Shown: positions 9,804 through 19,297 of the stretch, piece by piece
How the letters are laid out: each line of letters opens with the position of its first letter
How positions within the stretch are numbered: the stretch's first letter is position 1
Assembly: GCF_900112675.1 (NCBI RefSeq)
Contig: NZ_FOMQ01000018.1
Location: 1-64,000 of the forward strand
Length of the DNA: 64,000 nt
Direction: 5' to 3'
DNA from: Paracidovorax konjaci
GTDB lineage: Bacteria > Pseudomonadota > Gammaproteobacteria > Burkholderiales > Burkholderiaceae_C
Program-made: the position numbers and the translations under genes
Notes under the pieces: generated by a model
Seen by the model: the letters and a program-made list of their open reading frames with translations, nothing else
Database searches by the model: none
Told to the model about the DNA's origin: nothing

Positions 9804-11507
9804 TCACGGCGGCAGCGCGGCCGCGAGATCCCATCGCTCCCCATCGCTGGTCCAGGCCACCTGCGGCGCCAGCGCCCGCAGGAAGGCCGGATCGTGCGAC
9901 ACCACGGCCAGCGCGCCCGTGAACGACGACAGCGCCTCCTGCAGCGCCAGCACGGCCGCCATGTCGAGATGGTTGGTCGGCTCGTCCAGCAACAGCATCT
10001 GCGCGGGCGCCCCGCCCCAGAGCGCGCAGGCCAGCGCGGCCTTGATGCGCTCGCCGCCGCTCAGGCCGCCGGACGGACGGTGCACGCACGCCGCGTCCAG
10101 GCCGAGCTGGGCCAGGCGTGTGCGCAGGGCCGCCGGGGCCAGCGGCGAGCCGGTCTGCGCCAGCCGCTCCAGCACGCTCAGCGCAGGCGGCAGCAGTTCC
10201 AGGCTGTCCTGGTCGAGCCATGCCGTGCGCACCGCGCATCGCACCCGCCCTGCCGACGGCGCCAGTTGCCCGGCCAGCAGGCGCAGCAGCGTGCTCTTGC
10301 CGCTGCCGTTCGGGCCGCTGACGGCGATGCGCACCGGGCCGCTCCACACCCCGTCCAGCGCCTGCCGCGGGCCCCACGGCGGCACCATGCCTTCCAGGCG
10401 CAGCACCGGCTTGCCGGCCGGGATGGCGCTCGCAGGCAGCGGCAGCGCGATGGTCCGCGGCGGCGGCGCCCGCTCGAACGCCTCGCGCACCGTGGCGTCC
10501 AGCCGCTCCCGCACCAGCCCGCGGCGCACGCTTTCGCGGCCGGCATGGGCCTCGGCCTGCTCCTTCTTGCGGTCCAGCAACAGCGGGGACTGGTTGGCAC
10601 CCTCGCGGGCCGCGGTGCCACAGGCGGTCCGCCGGCCCTGCGCGTCCTGCTGCTGCCGCAGCGCGCGCAGCGTGCCGGAGCGCTCGGCGCGCGCGTGGCG
10701 CAGGGCCTCCCGGGCCGCGCCGGCCTCGGCGTCCCGCTGCGCCGCGAACGCGGTCCAGTGGCCGCCATGGAGGCGCAGGCCGCGCGGCGAGAGCTCGGCG
10801 ATCCGGTCCGCCGCATCCAGCAGCGCCCGGTCGTGGCTGGCCACCAGCACCGCGCCCGGCCAGACCGAGAGCGCCTGCACGAGCCATTCCCGCGCGGGTG
10901 CATCGAGGTGGTTGGTGGGCTCGTCCAGCAGCAGCACCTCGGCCCCCGACAGGAAGGCACCGGCCAACGCGACGCGCGCCCGCTCGCCGCCGCTCAGGCA
11001 TGCGGCATCGCGGCGCGCGGACAGATGGCCCAGCCCGATGCCCTGGAGGATGCGCTGCCACCGGGCCGGCCAATCCCAGCGCCCCTCGGCGCGCAGCAGA
11101 TCGGCGGCATCGCCCTGGCCCGCCTCCAGGCGCCGCAGCGCCTCCAGCACATCGCCGATGCCCGCGACGTCCGCCACCGTGGCGCCGGGGCGGTGCTGGC
11201 CGACGAAGTGCAGGCGGCCGGCGCGCTCCACCACCCCGCAGGCGGGTATCGCTGCACCCGCGGCCAGGGAGAGCAGCATGCTCTTGCCGCTGCCGTTGTC
11301 CCCCACCAGGCCGGTGATGCCGGGCGCCAGGGTGAAATCCAGCGGCTCGGCCCAGAGGGGCTCGCCGCCGGGCCGCAACCATTGCAGTTGCCGCAGGCGC
11401 AGCGCGAAAGCCCCGGTGTCCGGGGGCGGAAAAGCGGAAAGAGAGGGAAAAGCGGCAGCGGCGGATGCGCTGCGGGGCGGACGGCGGTCCGCATTGAATG
11501 TCGCCAT
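9804..11507 (-). CDS. ABC-F family ATP-binding protein
   Basis: A 567-aa soluble protein with two ABC ATPase domains in one chain and no membrane segment. The first domain has GDNGSGKS (Walker A, near residue 68), LSGGERARVALA and LLLDEPTNHLD. The second has SGPNGSGKST, LSGGERIKAALA and LLLDEPTNHLDM. The ABC-F layout points to a ribosome-associated translation factor or resistance protein rather than a transporter. The subclass cannot be fixed: it is shorter than Uup and lacks Uup's long C-terminal coiled coil. It is convergent with hemY. Confidence 0.92.
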   Translation of the reverse strand: MATFNADRRPPRSASAAAAFPSLSAFPPPDTGAFALRLRQLQWLRPGGEPLWAEPLDFTLAPGITGLVGDNGSGKSMLLSLAAGAAIPACGVVERAGRLHFVGQHRPGATVADVAGIGDVLEALRRLEAGQGDAADLLRAEGRWDWPARWQRILQGIGLGHLSARRDAACLSGGERARVALAGAFLSGAEVLLLDEPTNHLDAPAREWLVQALSVWPGAVLVASHDRALLDAADRIAELSPRGLRLHGGHWTAFAAQRDAEAGAAREALRHARAERSGTLRALRQQQDAQGRRTACGTAAREGANQSPLLLDRKKEQAEAHAGRESVRRGLVRERLDATVREAFERAPPPRTIALPLPASAIPAGKPVLRLEGMVPPWGPRQALDGVWSGPVRIAVSGPNGSGKSTLLRLLAGQLAPSAGRVRCAVRTAWLDQDSLELLPPALSVLERLAQTGSPLAPAALRTRLAQLGLDAACVHRPSGGLSGGERIKAALACALWGGAPAQMLLLDEPTNHLDMAAVLALQEALSSFTGALAVVSHDPAFLRALAPQVAWTSDGERWDLAAALPP

Positions 11508-11760
11508 GGTCGAGCCGGCTCCTTGCCATCGTGATCGGCCGCACTGCCCCGGGGCTTGTCTCGGGCAAGGGTGCGGAACGGACGGGAGGGGGGCTCAGTG
11601 GCGCAAGGGTGAAGACTCTCCGAAGGGGATGGCAACGGGGCCGGGGCTGGCACGCCGTGGCGGCCAAGACTATAGACGCCGGGACTGGCCTGCGCAAATC
11701 TCCCTAAAAGAAATCGATTACGGATAGTACAATTTTCAGAACCATCCGAAGGAGACTCTC

Positions 11761-12390
11761 ATGCCTGTCCTTTCCGCGCCGGAACACGCCGCCCTGCCCC
11801 AGCCCGCCGCCGTGCAGCAACTGCACCACTACGCCTACCGCGCGCGAGACGCCGAGGAAACCCGCCACTTCTACGAAGACATCCTGGGCCTGCCGCTCTA
11901 CCACATCATCCAGAGCGACTACGTGCCCAGCACGGGCGAGTACTGCCCCTACACGCACTTCTTCTTCCGGCTGCAGGACGGCTCCTTCATCGCCTTCTTC
12001 GACCTGGGCGACGACGTGAAGGCCGAGCCCTCGCCCAACACGCCGGCCTGGGTGAACCACATCGCCTTCCGCGTGAACACGGTGGAGGAGCTTGCCAACA
12101 CCAAGGCCCGCCTGGAAGCGCACGGCATCGAGGTGCTCGGGGTCACCGACCACCACATCTTCAAGAGCATCTATTTCTTCGACCCCAACGGCATCCGCCT
12201 CGAACTCGCCGCGCAGCTGGCCGACGAAGAGCACATGGCCCGCGACAGCCAGGTGGCCCACGAGCGCCTCGCGCAATGGACGGCGCGCAAGGAGCAGTGG
12301 CGCCGCGAGCGCGCCGAGGGCAAGGGCGCCGCGCCGCTCAAGCCCCAGGCCAACGACCGGCCGGAGTACGTGCCCGGTACGCGCGGCTGA
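11761..12390 (+). CDS. VOC-fold (glyoxalase/dioxygenase superfamily) protein
   Basis: A 209-aa protein with paired beta-alpha-beta modules of the vicinal oxygen chelate fold. LHHYAYRARDAEETRHFYED begins the first module; WVNHIAFRVNTVEEL and FFDPNGIRLELA lie in the second. Candidate metal ligands are His23 in the first module and the His/Glu of the second. The C-terminal ~40 residues are charged and probably flexible. A clear GAAGGAGA ribosome site precedes the ATG. It could be a ring-cleavage dioxygenase, lyase or resistance-type VOC protein; substrate unknown. Confidence 0.85.
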   Translation: MPVLSAPEHAALPQPAAVQQLHHYAYRARDAEETRHFYEDILGLPLYHIIQSDYVPSTGEYCPYTHFFFRLQDGSFIAFFDLGDDVKAEPSPNTPAWVNHIAFRVNTVEELANTKARLEAHGIEVLGVTDHHIFKSIYFFDPNGIRLELAAQLADEEHMARDSQVAHERLAQWTARKEQWRRERAEGKGAAPLKPQANDRPEYVPGTRG

Positions 12391-12534
12391 GCCCGCGCCC
12401 ACGGCCGGGCACTGCCTGCGGGGCGCGGGCAACGCCTGCGCGGGGCGGGTGCGCATGGCCCCGTAGAATCGGGCCATCCCCCTTCACTGCGACAGCGCCC
12501 CTGCAGGGCGCGGCACCTTCCTTTGTCCACGCCC

Positions 12535-15420
12535 ATGAGCTCGCCCCTGTCCCAGCCCGGCCTTGAAAGCCTGTCCAAGTCCTTCGAACCCTCCGCCCTG
12601 GAAGCCCACTGGGGCCCCGAGTGGGAACGCCGGGGCTATGGTGTGGCGGGCTTCCGCGGCACCTCGGCCCCCGATGCCGCCGCCGCCGCCCGGCAAGAGA
12701 ACTTCTCGATCCAGTTGCCGCCGCCCAACGTGACGGGCACGCTGCACATGGGCCATGCGTTCAACCAGACGATCATGGACAGCCTCACGCGTTACCACCG
12801 CATGCGGGGCTACAACACGGCCTGGATTCCGGGCACCGACCACGCCGGCATCGCCACGCAGATCGTGGTGGAGCGCCAACTGCAGGACCAGGGCGTGAGC
12901 CGCCACGACCTGGGCCGCGAGAACTTCGTGAAGAAGGTCTGGGAGTGGAAGGAAAAGAGCGGTAGCACCATCACCACGCAGATGCGCCGCCTGGGCGACA
13001 GCGTGGACTGGTCGCGCGAATACTTCACCATGGACGACAAGCTCTCGAAGGTGGTCACCGACACCTTCGTGCGCCTCTTCGAGCAGGGCCTGATCTACCG
13101 CGGCAAGCGCCTGGTCAACTGGGACCCGGTGCTGCAGTCCGCCGTGTCCGACCTGGAGGTCGAGAACGAAGAGAAGGACGGCTCGCTCTGGCACATCGCC
13201 TACCCGCTGACCGACGGCAGCGGCAGCCTCACGGTGGCCACCACGCGCCCGGAAACCATGCTGGGCGACGTGGCCGTGATGGTGCACCCCGAGGACGAGC
13301 GCTACACCCACCTGATCGGCAAGACGGTGACGCTGCCCCTGGTGGGCCGCGAGATCCCCATCATCGCCGACGACTACGTGGACAAGGAATTCGGCACCGG
13401 CGTGGTCAAGGTCACGCCCGCGCACGACCCCAACGACTACCAGGTGGGCCAGCGCCATGGCCTGCCGATGATCGTGGTGCTGACCCTGGCGGCCACCATC
13501 AACGACAACGCGCCGGAGAAGTACCGGGGCCTGGACCGCTTCGTGGCCCGCAAGGCCGTCGTGGCCGACCTGGAGGCTGTCGGCGCCCTGGTCGAGACCA
13601 AGAAGCACAAGCTCATGGTCCCCATCTGCACGCGCACGGGCCAGGTGGTCGAGCCCATGCTCACCGACCAGTGGTTCGTAGCGATGACGAAGGTGAGCGA
13701 GCAGGACCCCACGGGCAAGAGCATCGCGCAGAAGGCCATCGACGCCGTGGCCTCGAGCCAGGTGGAGTTCGTGCCCGAGAACTGGGTCAACACCTACAAC
13801 CAGTGGATGAACAACATCCAGGACTGGTGCATCAGCCGCCAGCTCTGGTGGGGCCACCAGATCCCTGCGTGGTACGACGAGGCCGGCAACGTGTACGTGG
13901 CCCGCGACGAGGCCGAGGCCCGGGCGAAGGCCGGCGCGGGCGCGAAGCTCACGCGCGATGCGGACGTGCTGGACACCTGGTATTCCGCCGCGCTGGTGCC
14001 GTTCTCGTCGCTCGGCTGGCCCCAGGCGCTGGATGACGGCTCCGCCACCAAGGACTACGACCTCTACCTGCCTTCCTCGGTGCTGGTGACGGGCTACGAC
14101 ATCATCTTCTTCTGGGTCGCCCGGATGATCATGATGGGCACGCACTTCACGGGCCGCGTGCCGTTCAGGCACGTGTACATCCACGGCCTGGTGCGCGACG
14201 CGCAGGGCAAGAAGATGAGCAAGTCCGAGGGCAACGTGCTCGACCCGGTCGACCTCATCGACGGCATCGCCCTCGAACCCCTGCTGGAAAAGCGCGCCAC
14301 GGGCCTGCGCCGCCCCGAGACCGCGCCGCAGGTGCGCAAGAACACGCAGAAGGAATTCCCCGAGGGCATTCCCGCCTATGGCGCCGATGCGCTGCGCTTC
14401 ACCTTCGCGGCGCTCGCGAGCCTGGGCCGCAGCATCAATTTCGACTCCAAGCGCTGCGAGGGCTACCGCAACTTCTGCAACAAGCTCTGGAACGCCAGCC
14501 GCTTCGTGCTGATGAACTGCGAGGGGCACGACTGCGGCCTCTCCGACCACACGCAGGCCGACTGCGACGGCGGATACCTCGACTTCAGCCAGCCCGACCG
14601 CTGGATCGTCTCCGCCCTGCAGAAGGTCGAGGCCGAAGTCGCCAAGGGCTTCGAGGAGTTCCGCCTCGACCACGTGGCGCAGGCGATCTACGAATTCGTC
14701 TGGAACGAGTTCTGCGACTGGTACCTGGAGATCGCCAAGGTGCAGATCCAGACGGGCACCGAGGCGCAGCAGCGCGCCACGCGCCGCACGCTGATCCGCA
14801 CGCTCGAGACCATCCTGCGCCTGGCCCATCCGCTGATCCCCTTCATCACCGAAGCGCTGTGGCAGAAGGTGGCGCCCGTGGCCGGCCGCGGGGGTGCTTC
14901 GGTCAGCATCGCCGCCTACCCGCAGGCCCAGCCCGAGCGCATCGACGAGGCCGCGGTGGCCCATGTCGGCCGCCTGAAGGCCGTGGTCGATGCCTGCCGC
15001 ACGCTGCGCGGCGAGATGAACGTCTCGCCCGCCACGCGCCTGCCGCTCTATGCCGTGGGCGATGCCGATTTCCTGCGCACCGCCGCTCCGGCGCTGCAGG
15101 CCCTGGCCAAGCTCAGCGAGGTCAGGGTGTTCGACGACGAGGCCGCCTGGGCCGCTGCCGCGCAGGCCGCGCCCGTGGCCGTGGTGGGCGACGCCCGCCT
15201 GTGCCTGCACATGGAGATCGACGTGGCGGCCGAGAAAGCCCGCCTGTCCAAGGAGATCGCCCGCATCGAGGGCGAGATCGCGAAGGCGCGCGGCAAGCTG
15301 GGCAACGAGGCCTTCGTCGCCAAGGCTCCCGCGGCCGTCATCGAGCAGGAGCAGAAGCGCGTGGCGGATTTCGGCAGCACGATCGAGCGCCTGCGCGACC
15401 AGCTGGCCCGGCTCGGCTGA
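12535..15420 (+). CDS. valS: Valyl-tRNA synthetase
   Basis: A class I aminoacyl-tRNA synthetase of about 961 aa that charges tRNA-Val and edits mis-charged threonine. Visible features are [14 protein letters not shown] (HIGH motif), [10 protein letters not shown], the CP1 editing region around [10 protein letters not shown], the KMSKS signature in [14 protein letters not shown], and a C-terminal coiled-coil tRNA-binding arm ([16 protein letters not shown]). An upstream in-frame TTG at 12523 is an alternative start; the ATG was preferred, although neither has a strong ribosome site. Confidence 0.98.
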   Translation: MSSPLSQPGLESLSKSFEPSALEAHWGPEWERRGYGVAGFRGTSAPDAAAAARQENFSIQLPPPNVTGTLHMGHAFNQTIMDSLTRYHRMRGYNTAWIPGTDHAGIATQIVVERQLQDQGVSRHDLGRENFVKKVWEWKEKSGSTITTQMRRLGDSVDWSREYFTMDDKLSKVVTDTFVRLFEQGLIYRGKRLVNWDPVLQSAVSDLEVENEEKDGSLWHIAYPLTDGSGSLTVATTRPETMLGDVAVMVHPEDERYTHLIGKTVTLPLVGREIPIIADDYVDKEFGTGVVKVTPAHDPNDYQVGQRHGLPMIVVLTLAATINDNAPEKYRGLDRFVARKAVVADLEAVGALVETKKHKLMVPICTRTGQVVEPMLTDQWFVAMTKVSEQDPTGKSIAQKAIDAVASSQVEFVPENWVNTYNQWMNNIQDWCISRQLWWGHQIPAWYDEAGNVYVARDEAEARAKAGAGAKLTRDADVLDTWYSAALVPFSSLGWPQALDDGSATKDYDLYLPSSVLVTGYDIIFFWVARMIMMGTHFTGRVPFRHVYIHGLVRDAQGKKMSKSEGNVLDPVDLIDGIALEPLLEKRATGLRRPETAPQVRKNTQKEFPEGIPAYGADALRFTFAALASLGRSINFDSKRCEGYRNFCNKLWNASRFVLMNCEGHDCGLSDHTQADCDGGYLDFSQPDRWIVSALQKVEAEVAKGFEEFRLDHVAQAIYEFVWNEFCDWYLEIAKVQIQTGTEAQQRATRRTLIRTLETILRLAHPLIPFITEALWQKVAPVAGRGGASVSIAAYPQAQPERIDEAAVAHVGRLKAVVDACRTLRGEMNVSPATRLPLYAVGDADFLRTAAPALQALAKLSEVRVFDDEAAWAAAAQAAPVAVVGDARLCLHMEIDVAAEKARLSKEIARIEGEIAKARGKLGNEAFVAKAPAAVIEQEQKRVADFGSTIERLRDQLARLG

Positions 15421-15530
15421 GGCCGTAGGACGGTGGCGCGCCCGTGTGTAAGCAGGTGCACTTTCGGTTGAATGCCCGCGTCCGCGCCCCCACCATGCTC
15501 CGATAACGATCAACTCCTCCGAGGAACTTC

Positions 15531-16418
15531 ATGAGCGATAACTCCGCGATCCGCAAAGCCGTCTTCCCCGTGGCCGGTCTGGGAACCCGATTCCTGCCCG
15601 CCACGAAAGCATCCCCCAAGGAGATGCTGCCGGTCGTGGACAAGCCGCTGATCCAGTACGCCGTCGAGGAGGCCTATTCGGCCGGCATCCGGCACATGAT
15701 CTTCGTCACGGGCCGCAGCAAGCGCGCCATCGAAGACCACTTCGACACCGCCTACGAACTCGAGAACGAGCTGGAAGCGGCAGGCAAACAGGAATTGCTG
15801 CAACTGGTGCGCTCGGTCGCCCCGAACGACATGGACTGCGCCTTCGTGCGCCAGCCGCGCTCGCTGGGCCTGGGCCATGCCGTGCTGTGCGCCGAGCCGC
15901 TCGTGGGGCGCGAGCCCTTCGCCGTGCTGCTGGCCGACGACCTCATGGTCGGCGCGCCCGGCGGCCAGCCCGTCATGGCGCAGATGGCGGCCGCCTTTCG
16001 CAAGCAGGGGCGTTCGCTGCTGGCCGTGCAGGAAGTCCCGCAGGACCAGGTGCGCCGCTACGGCATCGTGGCGGGCGAGCCCGCCGGCGGCCCGCTGATC
16101 CGCATCGACCGCATCGTGGAGAAGCCCGCGCCGGAAGACGCGCCCTCGCGCATGGGCGTGGCCGGCCGCTACATCCTCACGCCGGGCGTGTTCGACGAGA
16201 TCCGCAACCAGCCCCAGGGCGTGGGCGGCGAGATCCAGCTCACCGACGCGATCGCCCGGCTCATGGGCCGCGAGGCGGTCTACGCCTTCCGCTACGAAGG
16301 CAAGCGCTACGACTGCGGCAGCAAGGAAGGCTTCCTGGAAGCCACGGTGGAACTCGCGCTGCAGCATCCCCAAGTGGGTACCGCATTCCGCGAGTACCTC
16401 AAGACCGTCGAGATCTGA
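15531..16418 (+). CDS. galU: UTP-glucose-1-phosphate uridylyltransferase
   Basis: A 295-aa nucleotidyltransferase that makes UDP-glucose for surface polysaccharides. It has the N-terminal [20 protein letters not shown] nucleotide-binding loop, [25 protein letters not shown] and the late [12 protein letters not shown] segment. Length fits the GalU family. A strong terminator hairpin begins about 50 bases after the stop, so galU ends its transcript. Confidence 0.97.
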   Translation: MSDNSAIRKAVFPVAGLGTRFLPATKASPKEMLPVVDKPLIQYAVEEAYSAGIRHMIFVTGRSKRAIEDHFDTAYELENELEAAGKQELLQLVRSVAPNDMDCAFVRQPRSLGLGHAVLCAEPLVGREPFAVLLADDLMVGAPGGQPVMAQMAAAFRKQGRSLLAVQEVPQDQVRRYGIVAGEPAGGPLIRIDRIVEKPAPEDAPSRMGVAGRYILTPGVFDEIRNQPQGVGGEIQLTDAIARLMGREAVYAFRYEGKRYDCGSKEGFLEATVELALQHPQVGTAFREYLKTVEI

Positions 16419-16468
16419 GCCCGGCTCCAACCCTCCGTGCCCACTGGGGCCGGCCGCTCCTGAACGAC

Positions 16469-16495
16469 AAAGGCGCCCCGATGGGGCGCCTTTTT
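16469..16495 (+). terminator. Rho-independent terminator after galU
   Basis: GGCGCCCC and GGGGCGCC pair around a three-base loop (GAT), with A residues before and TTTTT after. The near-symmetric flanks could also allow some use on the minus strand, but the downstream TusA-like gene on that strand ends far away at 16612. Confidence 0.9.
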
Positions 16496-16611
16496 CATGG
16501 GGGGCTCCGTGCGCTGGCGCTACGGTTGCCGCCGCCGCTGGCCAGCGACGAGCGCAGGGCGATCCGGGTGGTGTTGCCTGCCGGGCGTGGCGCCGGGCAG
16601 CCGGCTTGGTG

Positions 16612-16839
16612 TCAGCGGCGCCGCAGCACGTGGATGAATTCCTCGCCTTCGGTCGCCTGCTCCAGCAGTTCGTTGCCGGTCTGCTTGGCGAACGCCTGGA
16701 AGTCGCGCAGCGAGCCGTTGTCGGTGGACACCACCTTCAGCACCTCTCCGCTGGCCATCGCAGACAGCGCCTTCTTGGCTTTGAGGATGGGCAGCGGGCA
16801 GTTCAGACCGCGGGTGTCGATTTCCTGGTGGATGTGCAT
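16612..16839 (-). CDS. TusA-family sulfur-carrier protein
   Basis: A 75-aa protein beginning MHIHQEIDTRGLNCPLPI, the signature of the TusA/SirA fold; the Cys in the LNCPLP motif carries persulfide sulfur. The pattern continues with LKAKKALSAMASGEVLKV and a compact alpha/beta core. The family relays sulfur for tRNA thiolation, molybdenum cofactor or sulfur oxidation; which one applies here cannot be told. Translation upstream of this ATG would give an implausible Arg/Ala-rich leader. It follows the NUDIX gene by about 30 bases. Confidence 0.9.
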   Translation of the reverse strand: MHIHQEIDTRGLNCPLPILKAKKALSAMASGEVLKVVSTDNGSLRDFQAFAKQTGNELLEQATEGEEFIHVLRRR

Positions 16840-16871
16840 CGTCGTCGGCTTCTGGAGCGAAGAGGAGGATT

Positions 16872-17417
16872 CTACGCAGCGGGCGACGCGCTGCGCCCCG
16901 GCCATTCCGCGAACGTGGGCTCGATGCCGCGCCCACGCAGCCAGTCGGCCAGCGCCTGGCCCGTGCCCGACGGCCAGCACCGCACCGCCTCCGGCGCGAT
17001 GAGCCGGTAGTCCACCAGCTCGGGCGAGAGCTTCACCTCGCCATGGGCCACCGCGTGGTACGCCACGATGACCTGGTTCATGCGCTGGAAGTCATACACG
17101 CCGATCAGCGAGAGCGCGCTCACCGCCAGGTTCGTCTCTTCCCGGATCTCGCGCACGATGCCGTCCTGCGGCGTCTCGCCGGCCTCCATGAAACCCGTGA
17201 TGAGCGCGAACGCCTTGTGCTCCCACGCGGCGTTGCGCGCCAGGAGCACCCGGCCGTCCAGCTCCACCACCGCGGCGAGGACGGGCGTGGGATTGTTCCA
17301 GTGCGTCCAGCCGCAGGCAGGGCAGCGCAGCCGCTGGCGTTCCCCGCCATCTTCCAGCGCGGTGACCCACGCCAGCGCGGTGGCGCACTGCGGGCAGAAG
17401 CGGGGTTCAGGCGTCAT
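16872..17417 (-). CDS. NUDIX hydrolase with N-terminal zinc ribbon
   Basis: A 181-aa protein. Residues 7-35 contain two Cys pairs (FCPQC and LRCPACG), a zinc ribbon like that of NudC pyrophosphatases. The NUDIX box follows: GFMEAGE, then REIREETN, with Asn in place of the usual Gly after EE. The protein is shorter than E. coli NudC because the NudC-specific N-terminal domain is missing. The likely reaction is hydrolysis of a nucleoside diphosphate linked to another moiety; substrate unknown. Confidence 0.9.
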   Translation of the reverse strand: MTPEPRFCPQCATALAWVTALEDGGERQRLRCPACGWTHWNNPTPVLAAVVELDGRVLLARNAAWEHKAFALITGFMEAGETPQDGIVREIREETNLAVSALSLIGVYDFQRMNQVIVAYHAVAHGEVKLSPELVDYRLIAPEAVRCWPSGTGQALADWLRGRGIEPTFAEWPGRSASPAA

Positions 17418-17428
17418 GCAATCGTTTC

Positions 17429-17471
17429 GCTATTTTTTTAATAGCAGAAAATCCAATGGATACGGCGGCAT
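17429..17471 (-). repeat. Interspersed element, copy C
   Basis: On the minus strand from 17471: ATGCCGCCGTATCCATTGG, then ATTTTCTGCTATTA and a T/A-rich end closing with ATAGC. GCTAT and ATAGC can pair as a short hairpin. It lies between the NUDIX gene and cysM and is strikingly AT-rich. Confidence 0.7.
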
Positions 17472-17508
17472 GGAGCACATTCGGCATCCAATCCGGTGGT
17501 GCATGCCG

Positions 17509-18420
17509 TCAGGCCGGAAACACGCCGGTGGACAGGTAGCGGTCACCCCGGTCGCAGACGACGAAGACGATGGTCGCATCGCGCTCGCGGCGTGCGATCT
17601 CCTGGGCGGCCCAGCAGGCCCCCGCCGCGGAGATGCCCGCGAAGATCCCCTCCTCGCGCGCCAGGCGGCGGCACATGTCCTCGGCGTCGTCCTGGCCCAC
17701 GTTGACCGTCTCGTCCACGGCGCGCGGATCGTAGATCTTGGGCAGGTATTCCTGTGGCCACTTGCGGATGCCCGGAATGCGCGAGCCGTCCTTGGGCTGC
17801 GCACCCACGATCTGGATCGCTGGGTTCTTCTCCTTGAGGAAGCGCGACACACCGGTGATCGTGCCCGTGGTGCCCATGGCGCTCACGAAGTGCGTGATGC
17901 GACCGCCCGTCTGCTCCCACAGTTCGGGGCCCGTGGTTTCGTAGTGGATGCGGGGGTTGTCGGGGTTGGCGAACTGGTCGAGCACCACGCCCTTGCCCTG
18001 CTTGACCATGTTGTCGGCCAGATCGCGGGCATATTCCATGCCGCCGCTCTTCGGAGTGAGGATCAGCTCGGCCCCGAAGGCCTTCATGGTCTGGGCGCGC
18101 TCCACGGACAGGTCCTCGGGCATCACCAGCACCATGCGGTAGCCCTTGATCGCCGCGGCCATCGCGAGGGCGATGCCGGTGTTGCCGGAGGTGGCTTCGA
18201 TGAGCGTATCGCCCGGGCGGATCTCGCCGCGCTCCTCGGCACGCCGGATCATCGACAGCGCAGGCCGGTCCTTCACGGAGCCGGCGGGGTTGTTGCCCTC
18301 CAGCTTGCCCAGCACGACATTGCCGTTGGCAGTGTTTTCCTGGGCGCCGATGCGCTGCAAGGCGACCAGGGGCGTGCGGCCGATGGCGTCTTCGATGGTG
18401 GGGTAGGTCGTCGTAGGCAT
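17509..18420 (-). CDS. cysM: Cysteine synthase B (O-acetylserine sulfhydrylase B)
   Basis: A 303-aa pyridoxal-phosphate enzyme that makes cysteine from O-acetylserine and sulfide or thiosulfate. The PLP lysine is Lys50 in NNPAGSVKDRPA, the phosphate-binding loop is EATSGNTGIALAM, and GTTGTITGVSRFLKE follows. KWPQEYLPKIYD and the overall length match CysM rather than CysK. It lies just upstream of the tRNA-Leu gene on the opposite strand. Confidence 0.95.
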   Translation of the reverse strand: MPTTTYPTIEDAIGRTPLVALQRIGAQENTANGNVVLGKLEGNNPAGSVKDRPALSMIRRAEERGEIRPGDTLIEATSGNTGIALAMAAAIKGYRMVLVMPEDLSVERAQTMKAFGAELILTPKSGGMEYARDLADNMVKQGKGVVLDQFANPDNPRIHYETTGPELWEQTGGRITHFVSAMGTTGTITGVSRFLKEKNPAIQIVGAQPKDGSRIPGIRKWPQEYLPKIYDPRAVDETVNVGQDDAEDMCRRLAREEGIFAGISAAGACWAAQEIARRERDATIVFVVCDRGDRYLSTGVFPA

Positions 18421-18463
18421 AGCGCGCTACTGTGCCATAATCCGCGACTTCCTTCTTTGCGTC

Positions 18464-18548
18464 GCCCGGGTGGTGAAATTGGTAGACGCAGGGGACTCAA
18501 AATCCCCCGCCGCAAGGCGTGCCGGTTCGATTCCGGCCCCGGGCACCA
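18464..18548 (+). tRNA. tRNA-Leu (anticodon CAA)
   Basis: An 85-base tRNA with an encoded CCA. The acceptor stem pairs GCCCGGG with CCCGGGC. The anticodon arm is GGGGA-CTCAAAA-TCCCC, giving anticodon CAA (codon UUG). A variable arm and a GGTTCGATTCC T-arm follow, as expected for a type II tRNA. A CATAAT -10-like box lies at 18436-18441. The 3' 56 bases are the prophage attachment core; integration leaves this copy complete. Confidence 0.97.
18493..18548 (+). other. attL (prophage attachment core within tRNA-Leu)
   Basis: A 56-base sequence from the anticodon arm to the CCA end, identical to 53127-53182. The sequences diverge immediately outside both copies. Insertion into the 3' half of a tRNA gene is typical for tyrosine integrases. 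Confidence 0.95.
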
Positions 18549-18639
18549 TGGCTGCAGCGCTATGGTTTCAATAGCTTGTTCCGCGCTCGGTTCCGCGCAT
18601 GTTCCGCAACACAGGGTTTCCGGAAGCAGGTGATGCAGA

Positions 18640-19137
18640 TCAACGGCCGGGAAACTGCTTCCTGCGTCTACCTGGATCGATCCCTAAGTTCTCTGACACT
18701 TTTTGCCGGGACTCTTCACTGTCCCGGGTTACACGCGCCAGGAAGCTCACTGTCTCGTCGACTGTCGCCAGTTCCAACAAGCCACGGAACGGAAACGAAT
18801 CTGGCGGGCTGCCCTCTGCAGATTCGAGCCAAGCCCCATCAATTCTTAATGTGCCAGTCGTGCGCTCAGTCACCTCGATCTGCAGCGCCGACTTTCGGAC
18901 CCATTGACGAGATGATTCACTGACGGCCGTCACAGCGTCAGTCTGCTGCACCCCATTTCCAACACTCTTAGTCCTGCCCTCAAGACGCCACTTCCCATCC
19001 GCGCCCCAAGTTGTAACCGCCCAGACATATGCGCCGGACTCATCCTCAAGGCAGTGGATATGTATGCTCTCTTCCGGCTCGGCGGGATACCGGGCGATGC
19101 CAGAGAAAAGCACTCGCTTGGCTGCTCTTTCTTCCAT
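18640..19137 (-). CDS. Hypothetical prophage-end protein
   Basis: A 165-aa protein with no recognised domain. It has ordinary amino-acid composition, several beta-prone stretches (SIHIHCLEDESGAYVWAVTT) and a basic C-terminus. A GAGGAAG ribosome site sits just before the ATG. It is the last leftward gene before attL, a place where lysogenic-conversion genes are common. Another frame starts at 19301 inside the stop of the giant gene and overlaps this one; only one can be right over 18930-19137, and this one has the better start. Confidence 0.5.
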   Translation of the reverse strand: MEERAAKRVLFSGIARYPAEPEESIHIHCLEDESGAYVWAVTTWGADGKWRLEGRTKSVGNGVQQTDAVTAVSESSRQWVRKSALQIEVTERTTGTLRIDGAWLESAEGSPPDSFPFRGLLELATVDETVSFLARVTRDSEESRQKVSENLGIDPGRRRKQFPGR

Positions 19138-19297
19138 GGAAACTTCCTCAAATTCGCATCACGGTTCACAACTGCTCTGGTGATCACGCACTGGACAGGA
19201 AATTTCTTCACCTTCCATCGACGAACTAGTGCAGTCCTCCGGACAGCATACTTCGTCGGCTTGCTGTTGAGGTGCCGTTTCGCCGGATTTTCGCCCG

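Noticed and set aside
8227-11697. 1156-codon leftward frame across hemX, hemY and the ABC-F gene
   Set aside because: Same artefact: low-complexity product, and it conflicts with three well-supported genes.
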